Shown here one piece after another: positions 39,826 to 52,115 of a DNA stretch of 64,000 nt. The notes under the pieces were generated by a model. It did not search any database. It worked only from the letters and a program-made list of their open reading frames with translations, and was not told the origin of the DNA. Numbering within the stretch: position 1 is the stretch's first letter; the number at the start of each line of letters is the position of its first letter. Made by a program: the position numbers and the translations under genes. Source of the DNA: Calliopsis andreniformis. Its lineage: Eukaryota > Arthropoda > Insecta > Hymenoptera > Andrenidae. The stretch lies in assembly GCF_051401765.1 (NCBI RefSeq), contig NW_027480543.1, forward strand, positions 496,001-560,000, read 5' to 3'.

Positions 39826-42225
39826 TCATGGCTGAGGGTTGTGTGTTGAATATTGAGGGTTGAGGATTGAGGATTGAGGATTGAGGATTGAGGATTGAAG
39901 ATTGGGTATTGATGATTGAATATTGAGGATTGAGTATTGAGGTTTGAGGATTGAGGACGAGGACTGACGGTAGATGATTGAGGTTTGAGGATTGAGGACT
40001 GAGGATTGAGGACTGAGGATTGAGGATTGAGGATTGAGCATTGAGAATTGAAGATTGAAGACTGGGGATTGAGGATTGAAGATTGAGCATAAAGGATTGA
40101 AGATTGTGGATTGAGGATCTAGGATTGGAGATTGATTATTGAGGATTGAAGATTGAGGATTGAGGATTGAGGATTGAGGATTGAGAATTGAGAATGAGGT
40201 CTGAGGGTTGAGGATTGAGGTTTGAGGAATGAGGATTGAGGGTTGAGGATTGAGGATTGAGGATTGAGGGTTGAGGATTGAGGATTGAGGATTGGGGATT
40301 GAATATTGAGTACTGAGGATTGAAGATTGAGGATTGAGGATTGAGGATTGAGGATGGAGGATGAGGGCTGAGGATTGAGGATTGAGGGTCTAGAATTGGA
40401 GATTGATTATTGAGGTTTGAAAATTGAGGATTGATGATTGAGGATTGAGAATTGAGAATTATTGGATGAGGACTGAGGGTTGAGGATTGAGGTTTGAGAA
40501 ATGAGGATTGAGGATTGAGGATTGAGGTCTGAGGATTGAGGATTGAGGATTGTGTATTGAAGATTGAGTATTGATCACTGAGGATTGAGGATTGATTATT
40601 GAGGATTGAAGATTGAGGATTGAGGATTGAGGATTCAGGATTGAGAATTGAGAATGAGGACTGAGGGTTGAGGATTGAGGTTTGAGGAATGAGGATTGAG
40701 GGTTGAGGATTGAGGATTGCGGATTGAGGATTGAGGATTGAGGATTGAGGATTGGGGATTGAATATTGAGTACTGAGGATTGAAGATTGAGGATTGAGGA
40801 TTGAGGATAGAGGATGGAGGATGAGGGCTGAGGATTGAGGATTGAGGATCTAGAATTGGAGATTGATTATTGAGGTTTGAAGATTGAGGATTGATGATTG
40901 AGGATTGAGAATTGACAATTGAGGATTGAGGATTGAGGTTTGAAAATTGAGTATTGAGGATTGATGATTGAGGATTGAGGAATGACGATTGAGGATTGAG
41001 GATTGAAGATTGAGTATTGAGGATTGAAGATTGAGGATTGAGGATTGAGGATTGAGGATTGAGGATTGAAGATTGAAGATTGAGGATTGAGGATTGACGA
41101 TTGACGATTGAGGATTGAGGATTGAAGATTGAGTATTCAGGATTGAAGATTGAGGATTGAGGATTGAGGATTGAGGATTGAGGATTGAGGATTGAGGATT
41201 GAAGATTGAGGATTGAGGATTGAGGATTGTGTATTGAGCATTGAGGATTGAACATTGAATATTGATGATTGAAGATTGAGGATTGAGGATTGAGGGCTGA
41301 GGATCTAGGATTGGAGATTGATTATTGAGGATTCAAGATTGAGGATTGATGATTGAGGATTGAGAATTGAGAGTTGAGGATGAGGACTGAGGGTAGAGGA
41401 TTGAGGTTTGAGAAATGAGGATTGAGGATTGAGGATTGAGGACTGAAGATTGAGTATTGAGAATTGAGGATTGAGGATTGAGGATTGAGGATTGAGAATT
41501 GAGGATGAGGACTGAGGGTTGAGAATTGAGGTTTGAGAAATGAGGATTGAGGATTGAGGATTGAGGATTGAGGGTTGAGTATTGATGATTGGGTATTGAA
41601 GATTGAGTATTGATCACTGAGTATTGAGGATTGAGGATTGGGGATTGAAGATTGAATATTGAGGATTGAAGATTGACGATTGAGGATTGAGGGTTGAGGA
41701 TGGAGGATGAGGGCTGAGGGTTGAGGATTGAAGTTTGAGGACTGAGGACTGAGGATTGAGGATTGAGAGTTGAGGATTGAGGATGGAGGATTGAGGATTG
41801 AAAATTGAGTATTGAGGATTGAAGATTGAGGATTGAAGGTTGAGTATTGAGGATTGAAGATTGATGATTGAGGATTGAGGATTGAGGATTGAGGATTGAG
41901 GACTGAGGGTTGAATATTGATGATTGAGGTCTGAGGATTGAGGATTGAGTATTGAAAATTGAGGATTGAGGATTGAGGATTGAGGATTGAGGATTGAGGA
42001 TTGAGGATTGAAGATTGGATATTGAGGATTGAAGATTCAGGATTGAGGATTTAGGATTGAGGGTTGATGATTGAAGATTGTGTATTGAGAATTGAAGATT
42101 GAGGATTGAGGATTGAGGATTGAGGATTGAGGATTGAGGATTGAAGGTTGAGGACTGGGGATTGAGGATTGGCGATTGAGGCTTGAGTATTGAGAATTGA
42201 GGATTGATGGTTGAGTATTGAGGAT
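39826..42225 (+). repeat. Alpha unit, 2,400 bp
   Basis: Counterpart of the 17,447 unit, but with the common GAGGATT at 41,063 (T in copy 1). It still contains the roughly 418 bp (about 41.48-41.90 kb) missing from the next alpha. Confidence 0.88.
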
Positions 42226-44275
42226 TCATGGCTGAGGGCTGTGTGTTGAATATTGAGGGTTGAGGATTGAGGATTGAGGATTGAGGATTGAGGATTGAAG
42301 ATTGAGTATTGATGATTGAATATTGAGGGTTGAGGATTGAGGTTTGAGGATTGAGGACGATGACTGACGGTAGAGGATTGAGGTTTGAGGATTGAGGGCT
42401 GAGGATTGAGGACTGAGGATTGAGGATTGAGGATTGAGCATTGAGGATTGTTGATTGAAGACTGGGGATTAAGGATTGAAGATTGAGAATTAAGGATTGA
42501 AGATTGTGGATTGAGGATCTAGAATTGGAGATTGATTATTGAGGATTGAAGATTGAGGATTGAGGATTGAGGATTGAGGATTGAGGATTGAGAATTGAGA
42601 ATGAGGACTGAGGGTTGAGGATTGAGGTTTGAGGAATGAGGATTGAGGGTTGAGGATTGAGGATTGAGGATTGAGGATTGAGGATTGAGGATTGAGGATT
42701 GGGGATTGAATATTGAGTACTGAGGATTGAAGATTGAGGATTGAGGATTGAGGATTGAGGATGGAGGACGAGGGCTGAGGATTGAGGATTGAGGATCTAG
42801 AATTGGAGATTGATTATTGAGGTTTGAAAATTGAGGATTGATGATTGAGGATTGAGAATTGGGAATTATTGGATGAGGACTGAGGGTTGAGGATTGAGGT
42901 TTGAGAAATGAGGATTGAGGATTGAGGATTGAGGTCTGAGGATTGAGGATTGAGGATTGTGTATTGAAGATTGAGTATTGATTACTGAGGATTGAGGATT
43001 GATTATTGAGGATTGAAGATTGAGGATTGAGGATTGAGGGTTGAGGATGGAGAATGAGGGCTGAGGTTTGAGGATTGAGGTTTGAGGACTGAGGACTGAG
43101 GATTGAGGATCGAGAGTTGAGGATTGAGGATTGAGGATTGAGGATTGAGTATTGAGGATTGATGATTGAGGGTTGAAGATTGAATATTGAGGATTGAAGA
43201 TTGAGTATTGATTATTAAGGATTGAGGATAGAGGATGAGGGCTGAGGGTTGAGGATTGCGGTTTGAGGACTGAGGACTGAGGATTGAGGATTGAGAATTG
43301 AGGATTGAGGGTTGAGGATTGAAGATTGAGGATTGGGTATTGAGGACTGAAGAATGAGGATTGAGGATTGAGGATTGAGGATTGAGGATTGAAAATTGAG
43401 TACTGGGGATTGAAGATTGACGATTGAGGATTGAGGATTGAGGATTGCGGATTGAGGATTGAGGATTGAAGATTGAGGATTGGGTATTGAGGACTGAACA
43501 TTGAGGATTGAGGATTGAGGATTGAAGGTTGAATATTGATGAATGAAGATTAACGATTGAGGATTGAGGGTTGTGGATTGTGGACGAGTACTGAGGGTTG
43601 AATATTGATGATTGAGGTCTGAGGGGAGAGGATTGAGGATTGAAAATTGAGGATCGAGGATTGAGGAATGAGGATTGAGGATTGAAGATTGAGTATTGAA
43701 GATTGAAGATTGAGGATTGAGGATTGAGGATTGAGGATTGATGATTGAAGATTGTGTATTGAAGATTGAAGATTGAGGATTGAGGATTGAGGATTGAGGA
43801 TTGAGGATTGAGGATTGAAGATTGAGGATTGGGGATTGATGATTGACGGTTGAGGATTGAGTGTTGAGGATTGAGAATTGAGGATTGAGGATTGAGGATT
43901 TAGGATTGAGGATTGATGATTGAAGATTGTGTATTGAGAATTGAAGATTGAGGATTGAGGATTGATTATTGAGGATTGAAGATTGAGGATTGGGGTTTGA
44001 GGATTGAGGATTGAGAATTGAGAATGAGGACTGAGGGTTGAGGACTGAGGTTTGAGGAATGAGGATTGAGGGTTGAGGATTGAGGATTGAGGATTGAGGA
44101 TTGAGGATTGAGGATTGAGGGTTGGGGATTGAATATTGAGTACTGAGGATTGAAGATTGAGGATTGAGGATTGAGGATTGAGGGTTGTGGATTGAAGATT
44201 GAGGATTGGGGATTGAGGATGGCGATTGAGGATTGAGTATTGAGAATTGAGGATTGATGGTTGAGTATTGAGGAT
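42226..44275 (+). repeat. Beta unit, 2,050 bp variant
   Basis: Intact here, whereas copy 1 stops about 70 bp into its equivalent. It is 6 bp shorter than the 2,056-bp betas: one heptamer lost near 43,110 and one base gained near 44,200 (GAAGATTGAGGATTGGGG against GAAGATTGGGATTGGGG). The beta marker reads GAGGTCTGAGGGGAGAGG. Confidence 0.87.
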
Positions 44276-46257
44276 TCATGGCTGAGGGTTGTGTGTTGAA
44301 TATTGAGGGTTGAGGATTGAGGATTGAGGATTGAGGATTGAGGATTGAAGATTGGGTATTGATGATTGAATATTGAGGATTGAGTATTGAGGTTTGAGGA
44401 TTGAGGACGAGGACTGACGGTAGATGATTGAGGTTTGAGGATTGAGGACTGAGGATTGAGGACTGAGGATTGAGGATTGAGGATTGAGCATTGAGAATTG
44501 AAGATTGAAGACTGGGGATTGAGGATTGAAGATTGAGCATAAAGGATTGAAGATTGTGGATTGAGGATCTAGGATTGGAGATTGATTATTGAGGATTGAA
44601 GATTGAGGATTGAGGATTGAGGATTGAGGATTGAGAATTGAGAATGAGGTCTGAGGGTTGAGGATTGAGGTTTGAGGAATGAGGATTGAGGGTTGAGGAT
44701 TGAGGATTGAGGATTGAGGGTTGAGGATTGAGGATTGAGGATTGGGGATTGAATATTGAGTACTGAGGATTGAAGATTGAGGATTGAGGATTGAGGATTG
44801 AGGATGGAGGATGAGGGCTGAGGATTGAGGATTGAGGGTCTAGAATTGGAGATTGATTATTGAGGTTTGAAAATTGAGGATTGATGATTGAGGATTGAGA
44901 ATTGAGAATTATTGGATGAGGACTGAGGGTTGAGGATTGAGGTTTGAGAAATGAGGATTGAGGATTGAGGATTGAGGTCTGAGGATTGAGGATTGAGGAT
45001 TGTGTATTGAAGATTGAGTATTGATCACTGAGGATTGAGGATTGATTATTGAGGATTGAAGATTGAGGATTGAGGATTGAGGATTCAGGATTGAGAATTG
45101 AGAATGAGGACTGAGGGTTGAGGATTGAGGTTTGAGGAATGAGGATTGAGGGTTGAGGATTGAGGATTGCGGATTGAGGATTGAGGATTGAGGATTGAGG
45201 ATTGGGGATTGAATATTGAGTACTGAGGATTGAAGATTGAGGATTGAGGATTGAGGATAGAGGATGGAGGATGAGGGCTGAGGATTGAGGATTGAGGATC
45301 TAGAATTGGAGATTGATTATTGAGGTTTGAAGATTGAGGATTGATGATTGAGGATTGAGAATTGACAATTGAGGATTGAGGATTGAGGATTGAAAATTGA
45401 GTATTGAGGATTGATGATTGAGGATTGAGGAATGACGATTGAGGATTGAGGATTGAAGATTGAGTATTGAGGATTGAAGATTGAGGATTGAGGATTGAGG
45501 ATTGAGGATTGAGGATTGAAGATTGAAGATTGAGGATTGAGGATTGACGATTGACGATTGAGGATTGAGGATTGAAGATTGAGTATTCAGGATTGAAGAT
45601 TGAGGATTGAGGATTGAGGATTGAGGATTGAGGATTGAGGATTGAGGATTGAAGATTGAGGATTGAGGATTGAGGATTGTGTATTGAGCATTGTGGATTG
45701 AACATTGAATATTGATGATTGAAGATTGAGGATTGAGGATTGAGGGCTGAGGATCTAGGATTGGAGATTGATTATTGAGGATTCAAGATTGAGGATTGAT
45801 GATTGAGGATTGAGAATTGAGAGTTGAGGATGAGGACTGAGGGTAGAGGATTGAGGTTTGAGAAATGAGGATTGAGGATTGAGGATTGAGGACTGAAGAT
45901 TGAGTATTGAGAATTGAGGATTGAGGATTGAGGACTGAGGGTTGAATATTGATGATTGAGGTCTGAGGATTGAGGATTGAGTATTGAAAATTGAGGATTG
46001 AGGATTGAGGATTGAGGATTGAGGATTGAGGATTGAGGATTGAAGATTGGATATTGAGGATTGAAGATTCAGGATTGAGGATTTAGGATTGAGGGTTGAT
46101 GATTGAAGATTGTGTATTGAGAATTGAAGATTGAGGATTGAGGATTGAGGATTGAGGATTGAGGATTGAGGATTGAAGGTTGAGGACTGGGGATTGAGGA
46201 TTGGCGATTGAGGCTTGAGTATTGAGAATTGAGGATTGATGGTTGAGTATTGAGGAT
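44276..46257 (+). repeat. Alpha unit with a 418-bp internal deletion (1,982 bp)
   Basis: Compared with the 39,826 alpha, the offset is 4,450 up to about 45.92 kb and 4,032 after it. The deletion joins two GAGGATT runs. The unit shares GAGGATT at 45,389 with the 61,775 alpha, where the older alphas have GAGGTTT. Confidence 0.87.
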
Positions 46258-47650
46258 TCATGGCTGAGGGCTGTGTGTTGAATATTGAGGGTTGAGGATT
46301 GAGGATTGAGGATTGAGGATTGAGGATTGAAGATTGAGTATTGATGATTGAATATTGAGGGTTGAGGATTGAGGTTTGAGGATTGAGGACGATGACTGAC
46401 GGTAGAGGATTGAGGTTTGAGGATTGAGGGCTGAGGATTGAGGACTGAGGATTGAGGATTGAGGATTGAGCATTGAGGATTGTTGATTGAAGACTGGGGA
46501 TTAAGGATTGAAGATTGAGAATTAAGGATTGAAGATTGTGGATTGAGGATCTAGAATTGGAGATTGATTATTGAGGATTGAAGATTGAGGATTGAGGATT
46601 GAGGATTGAGGATTGAGGATTGAGAATTGAGAATGAGGACTGAGGGTTGAGGATTGAGGTTTGAGGAATGAGGATTGAGGGTTGAGGATTGAGGATTGAG
46701 GATTGAGGATTGAGGATTGAGGATTGAGGATTGGGGATTGAATATTGAGTACTGAGGATTGAAGATTGAGGATTGAGGATTGAGGATTGAGGATGGAGGA
46801 CGAGGGCTGAGGATTGAGGATTGAGGATCTAGAATTGGAGATTGATTATTGAGGTTTGAAAATTGAGGATTGATGATTGAGGATTGAGAATTGGGAATTA
46901 TTGGATGAGGACTGAGGGTTGAGGATTGAGGTTTGAGAAATGAGGATTGAGGATTGAGGATTGAGGTCTGAGGATTGAGGATTGAGGATTGTGTATTGAA
47001 GATTGAGTATTGATTACTGAGGATTGAGGATTGATTATTGAGGATTGAAGATTGAGGATTGAGGATTGAGGGTTGAGGATGGAGAATGAGGGCTGAGGTT
47101 TGAGGATTGAGGTTTGAGGACTGAGGACTGAGGATTGAGGATCGAGAGTTGAGGATTGAGGATTGAGGATTGAGGATTGAGTATTGAGGATTGATGATTG
47201 AGGGTTGAAGATTGAATATTGAGGATTGAAGATTGAGTATTGATTATTAAGGATTGAGGATAGAGGATGAGGGCTGAGGGTTGAGGATTGCGGTTTGAGG
47301 ACTGAGGACTGAGGATTGAGGATTGAGAATTGAGGATTGAGGGTTGAGGATTGAAGATTGAGGATTGGGTATTGAGGACTGAAGAATGAGGATTGAGGAT
47401 TGAGGATTGAGGATTGAGGATTGAAAATTGAGTACTGGGGATTGAAGATTGACGATTGAGGATTGAGGATTGAGGATTGCGGATTGAGGATTGAGGATTG
47501 AAGATTGAGGATTGGGTATTGAGGACTGAACATTGAGGATTGAGGATTGAGGATTGAAGGTTGAATATTGATGAATGAAGATTAACGATTGAGGATTGAG
47601 GGTTGTGGATTGTGGACGAGTACTGAGGGTTGAATATTGATGATTGAGGT
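46258..47650 (+). repeat. Partial beta unit at the array's right end
   Basis: It follows the 42,226 beta at offset 4,032 until the GAGGTCTGAGG marker near 47,645, where the AGGGGAGAGG extension is absent and the sequence turns into a mosaic segment shared with 54.8 kb. Confidence 0.82.
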
Positions 47651-48154
47651 CTGAGGATTGAGGATTGATGATTGAAAATTGAGGATCGAGGATTGAGGAA
47701 TGAGGATTGAGGATTGAATATTGAGTATTGAAGATTGAAGATTGAGGATTGAGGATTGAGGATTGAGGATTGATGATTGAAGATTGTGTATTGAAGATTG
47801 AAGATTGAGGATTGAGGATTGAGGATTGAGGATTGAGGATTGAGGATTGAGGATTGAAGATTGAGGATTGGGGATTGATGATTGACGGTTGAGGATTGAG
47901 TATTGAGGATTGAGAATTGAGGATTGAGGATTGAAATTGAGTATTGATGCCTGAGGATTGAGGATTGAGGATTGAAGGTTGAGTATTGAGGATTGAAAGT
48001 TGAATATTGTGGATTGAGGATTGAGGATTGAGGATTGAATATTGAGGATTGAGGACTGAGTATCTAGGATTGAAAATTGAGGATTGAGGATTGAGGATTG
48101 AGGATTGAGGATGGAGGATGAGGGCTGAGGGTTGAGGATTGAGGTTTGGGTATT

Positions 48155-48178
48155 GAATCCTTAGAATTCAGGATATTC
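48155..48178 (+). repeat. A landmark (EcoRI), CCTTA type
   Basis: The EcoRI site is at 48,164-48,169, with the left arm GAATCCTTA. Confidence 0.87.
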
Positions 48179-48689
48179 TATTGAGTATTGAGAATTGAGG
48201 ATTGATGGTTGAGTATTGAGGACTGAGGATTGAGGCTTGAATGTTGAGTACTGAAGATTCAGGATTGAGGTTTGAGGACTGAGGATTGAGGATTGAAGAT
48301 TGAGTATTAGGGATTGAAGATTGAGGATTGAGGTTTGAGGATTGAGGATTGAGGATGATGTCTGAGGGTTGAGGATTGAGGTTTGAGGACTGAGGACTGA
48401 GGATTGTTTGCTGAGGGTTGAGGATGAGGGCAGAGGTTCAGGGATTGACGACTGACGATTGAGGATTGAGGATTGAAGATTGAGTATTGAGGATTGAAGG
48501 TTGACGATTGAGGATTTAGGATTGAGGATTGAGGATTGGAGATTGAAGATTGAGGATTGTGGATTGAAGATTGAGAATTGGGTATTGATGATTGACGGTT
48601 GAGGATTGAGTATCGAGGATTGAGAATTGAGGATTTAGGATTGAAATTGAGTATTGAGGATTGAAGATTGATAGTTGAGTATTGAGGAT

Positions 48690-48723
48690 TCATGGCTGAG
48701 GGTTGTGTGTTGAATATTGAGGG
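48690..48723 (+). repeat. C landmark in mosaic segment
   Basis: TCATGGCTGAGGGTTGTG form, preceded by GATAGTTGAG as in the 3,649 copy. Confidence 0.83.
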
Positions 48724-49871
48724 TTGAGGATTGAGGATTGAGGATTGAGGATTGAAGATTGAGAATTGATGATTGAATACTGAGGATTGAGGATTGAGGT
48801 TTGAGGATTGAGGACGAGGACAGATGGTAGAGGATTGAGGTTTGAGGATTGAGGATTGAGTATTGAGGACTGATGATTGAGGATTGAGGATTAAGCATTG
48901 AGGATTGAAGATTGAAGACTGGGGATTGAGGATTGATGATTGAGAATTAAGGATTGAAGATTGTGGATTGAGGATCTAGGATTGGAGATTGATTATTGAG
49001 GATTGATGATTGAGGATTGAGGATTGAGGATTGAGGATTGAGGATTGAAGATTGAGTATTGATGATTGCATATTGAGGATTGAGTATTGAGGTTTGAGGA
49101 TTGAGGACGAGGGCTGTACGGTAGAGGATTGAGGTTTGAGGATTGAGGACTGAGGATTGAGGACTGAGGATTGAGGATTGAGGATTGAGCATTGAGGATT
49201 GAAGATTGAAGACTGGGGATTCAGGATTGAACATTGAGAATTAAGGATTGAAGATTGTGGATTGAGGATCTCGGATTGGAGATCGATTATTGAAGATTGA
49301 AGATTGAGGATTGAGGATTGGGGATTGAGGATTGAGAATTGAGGATGAGGACTGAGGGTTGAGGATTGAGGTTTGAGGAATGAGGATTGAGGGTTGAGGA
49401 TTGAGGATTGAGGATTGAGGATTGAGGATTGAGGATTGAGGAATGGGGATTGAATATTGATTACTGAGGATTGAAGATTGAGGATTGAGGATTGAGGATT
49501 CAGGATTGAGGACTGAGGACTGAGGATTGAGGATTGAGGATTGAGCATTGAGGATTGAAGATTGAAGACTGGGGATTCAGGATTGAAGATTGAGTATTGA
49601 GGATTGAAGATTGAGGATTGAGGATTGAGGATTGAGGATTGAGGATGATGTCTGAGGGTTGAGGATTGAGGTTTGAGGACCGAGGACTGAGGATTGAGGA
49701 CTGAGGATTGAGGATGAGGGCTGAGGGTCGGGGATTGAGGTTTGACGACTGAGGACTGAGGATTGAGGATTGAGAATTCAGGATTGTTGACAGAGGGTTG
49801 AAGAATGAGGATTGGGTATTGAGGATTGAAGAATGAGGATTGAGGATTGAGGATTGAGGATTGAGGGTTGA

Positions 49872-50060
49872 GGATTTAGAATTGGAGATTGATTATTGTG
49901 GATTGAAGATTGGGGATTGAGGATTGAGGGTTGAGGATCTAGAATTGGAGATTGATTATTGTGGATTGAAGATTGGGGATTGAGGATTGTGGGTTGAGGA
50001 TCTAGGATTGGAGATTGACTATTGAGGATTGAAGATTGAGGATTGAGGATTGAGGATTGA
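49872..50060 (+). repeat. 63-bp tandem triplet, first site
   Basis: Three consecutive 63-bp (nine-heptamer) modules start at 49,872, 49,935 and 49,998. Each begins GGATTTAG or GGATCTAG followed by AATTGGAGATTGA or GATTGGAGATTGA, with GATTGGGGATTGAGG in the later part of the first two. The third drifts from the pattern in its second half. Confidence 0.82.
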
Positions 50061-50134
50061 GGATTGAGAACTGAGGATGAGGACTGAGGGTTGAGGATTG
50101 AGGTTTGAGAAATGAGGATTGAGGATTGAGGATT

Positions 50135-50642
50135 GAGGGTTGAAGATTGAGTATTGAGAATTGAGGATTGAGAATTGAGTATTGAGGATTGAGAATTGAG
50201 GATGAGGACTGAGGGTTGAGAATTGAGGTTTGAGAAATGAGGATTGAGGACTGAGGATTGAGGATTGAGGGTTGAGGATTGATGATTGAGTATTGAAGAT
50301 TGAGTGTTGATCACTGAGGATTGAGGATTGAGGATTGAGGATTGATGATTGAGGATTGAAGATTGAATATTGAGGATTGAAGATTGAGGATTGAGGATTG
50401 AGGGTTGAGGATGGAGGATGAGGGCTGAGGGTTGAGGATTGAGGTTTGAGGACTGAGGACTGAGGATTGAGGATCGAGAGTTGAGGATTGACGGTTGAGG
50501 ATTGAGGATTGAGGATTGAGAATTGAGGATTGATGATTGAGGGATGAAGATTGAATATTGAGGATTGAAGACTGAGTATTGATGATTAAGGATTGAGGAT
50601 AGAGGATGAGAGCTGAGGCTTGAGGATTGAGGTTTGAGGACT
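50135..50642 (+). repeat. 508-bp tandem duplication, left copy
   Basis: It begins GAGGGTTGAAGATTGAG and ends in GGTTTGAGGACT. Both copies contain GTGTTGATCACTGAGG and GATTGACGGTTGAGG. 508 bp is 72 heptamers plus 4, so the duplication did not keep the 7-bp register. Confidence 0.88.
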
Positions 50643-51150
50643 GAGGGTTGAAGATTGAGTATTGAGAATTGAGGATTGAGAATTGAGTATTGAGGATTGA
50701 GAATTGAGGATGAGGACTGAGGGTTGAGAATTGAGGTTTGAGAAATGAGGATTGAGGACTGAGGATTGAGGATTGAGGGTTGAGGATTGATGATTGAGTA
50801 TTGAAGATTGAGTGTTGATCACTGAGGATTGAGGATTGAGGATTGAGGATTGATGATTGAGGATTGAAGATTGAATATTGAGGATTGAAGATTGAGGATT
50901 TAGGATTGAGCGTTGAGGATGGAGGATGAGGGCTGAGGGTTGAGGATTGAGGTTTGAGGACTGAGGACTGAGGATTGAGGATCGAGAGTTGAGGATTGAC
51001 GGTTGAGGATTGAGGATTGAGGATTGAGAATTGAGGATTGATGATTGAGGGATGAAGATTGAATATTGAGGATTGAAGACTGAGTATTGATGATTAAGGA
51101 TTGAGGATAGAGGATGAGAGCTGAGGCTTGAGGATTGAGGTTTGAGGACT
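50643..51150 (+). repeat. 508-bp tandem duplication, right copy
   Basis: Directly follows the left copy. I see only about two differences in the part compared closely (GAGGATTTAGG for GAGGATTGAGG, and GAGCGTT for GAGGGTT, near 50,905), so the event is recent. Confidence 0.88.
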
Positions 51151-51259
51151 GAGGACTGAGGATTGAGGATTGAGAATTGAGGATTGAGGGTTGAGGATTG
51201 AAGATTGAGGATTGGGTATTGAGGACTGAAGAATGAGGATTGAGGATTGAGGATTGAGG

Positions 51260-52115
51260 ATTGAGGATGATGTCTGAGTGTTGAGGATTGAGGTTTGAGG
51301 ACTGAGGACTGAGGATTGAAGGCTGAGGGTTGAGGATGAGGGCAGAGGGTCAGGGATTGAGGTTTGACGATTGAGGGTTGAGGATTGAGGATTGAGAATT
51401 GAGGATTGATGATTGAGGATTGAAGATTGAGGATTCGGTATTGAGGATTGAAGAATGAGGATTGAGGATTGAGGATTGAGGATTGAAGATTGAGGATCTA
51501 GGATTGGAGATTGATTATTGTGGATTGAAGATTCAGGATTGAGGACTGAGGATTGAGGATCTAGAATTGGAGATTGATTATTGAGGATTGAAGATTGAGG
51601 ATTGACGATTGAGGATTGAGAGTTGAGAATTGAGGATGAGGACTGAGGGTTGAGGATTGAGGTTTGAGAAATGAGGATTGAGGATTGAGGAATGAGGATT
51701 GAGGACTGAGGATTGAGGATTGTGTATTGAAGATTGTGTATTGATCACTGAGTATTGAGGATTGAGGATTGGGGATTGAGGATTGAGGGTTGAAGATTGA
51801 ACATTGAGGATTGAGGATTGATTATTAAGGATTGAGGATGGAGGATGAGGGCTGAGGGTTGAGGATTGAAGTTTGAGGACTGAGGACTGAGGATTGAGGG
51901 TTGAGAATTGAGGATTGAGGATTGAGGATTGACGATTGAGGATTGAGGATTGAAGACTGAGTATTGAGGATTGAAGGTTGAGGATTGAGGATTGAGGATT
52001 GAGGATTGAGGATTGAAGATTGAGAATTGAGAATTGAGGATGAGGGCTGAGGGTTGAGGATTGTGGTTTGAGGACTGAGGACTGAGGATTGAGGATCGAG
52101 AGTTGAGGATTGAGG
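51260..52115 (+). repeat. Block related to about 9.23-10.08 kb
   Basis: Offset 42,033 bp at two checked points: the GATGATGTCTG marker (51,266 and 9,233) and the ATCACTG marker (51,744 and 9,711). It includes GAAGGCTGAGGGTTGAGG and GGGCAGAGGGTCAGGG. One heptamer is missing after 51,790, and several substitutions are visible. Confidence 0.75.

Larger units (their letters stand above)
22380..42294 (+). repeat. 22,379-bp-spaced long repeat, copy 2
   Basis: This is the second copy of 1-19,915, with the same order of all A, B and C landmarks and the same monomer variants. The spacing is exactly 3,197 heptamers, so the 7-bp register is preserved from one copy to the next. Near its right end copy 1 leaves the alpha/beta array for a block like 2.6 kb, whereas this copy continues with further alpha/beta units to about 47.65 kb. 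Such high identity means either a recent segmental duplication or conversion, or an assembly that duplicated one locus; the listed substitutions and the different right flanks favour two real copies but do not prove it. Confidence 0.93.
46130..48300 (+). repeat. Block shared with 53.30-55.48 kb, copy 1
   Basis: It spans the end of an alpha, a partial beta and an A landmark, and recurs at an offset of 7,173 bp, rising to 7,180 bp after one heptamer difference (four GAGGATT near 47,150, five near 54,330). Confidence 0.83.

Noticed and set aside
43215..44540. Minus-strand open frame of 441 codons, and some 60 shorter ones across the window
   Set aside because: They are a direct result of a stop-free 7-bp repeat; the product is just degenerate NPQSSIL, with no domain, signal peptide or splice structure, and frames overlap each other. 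The same frame recurs wherever the DNA block recurs and breaks freely at phase shifts.
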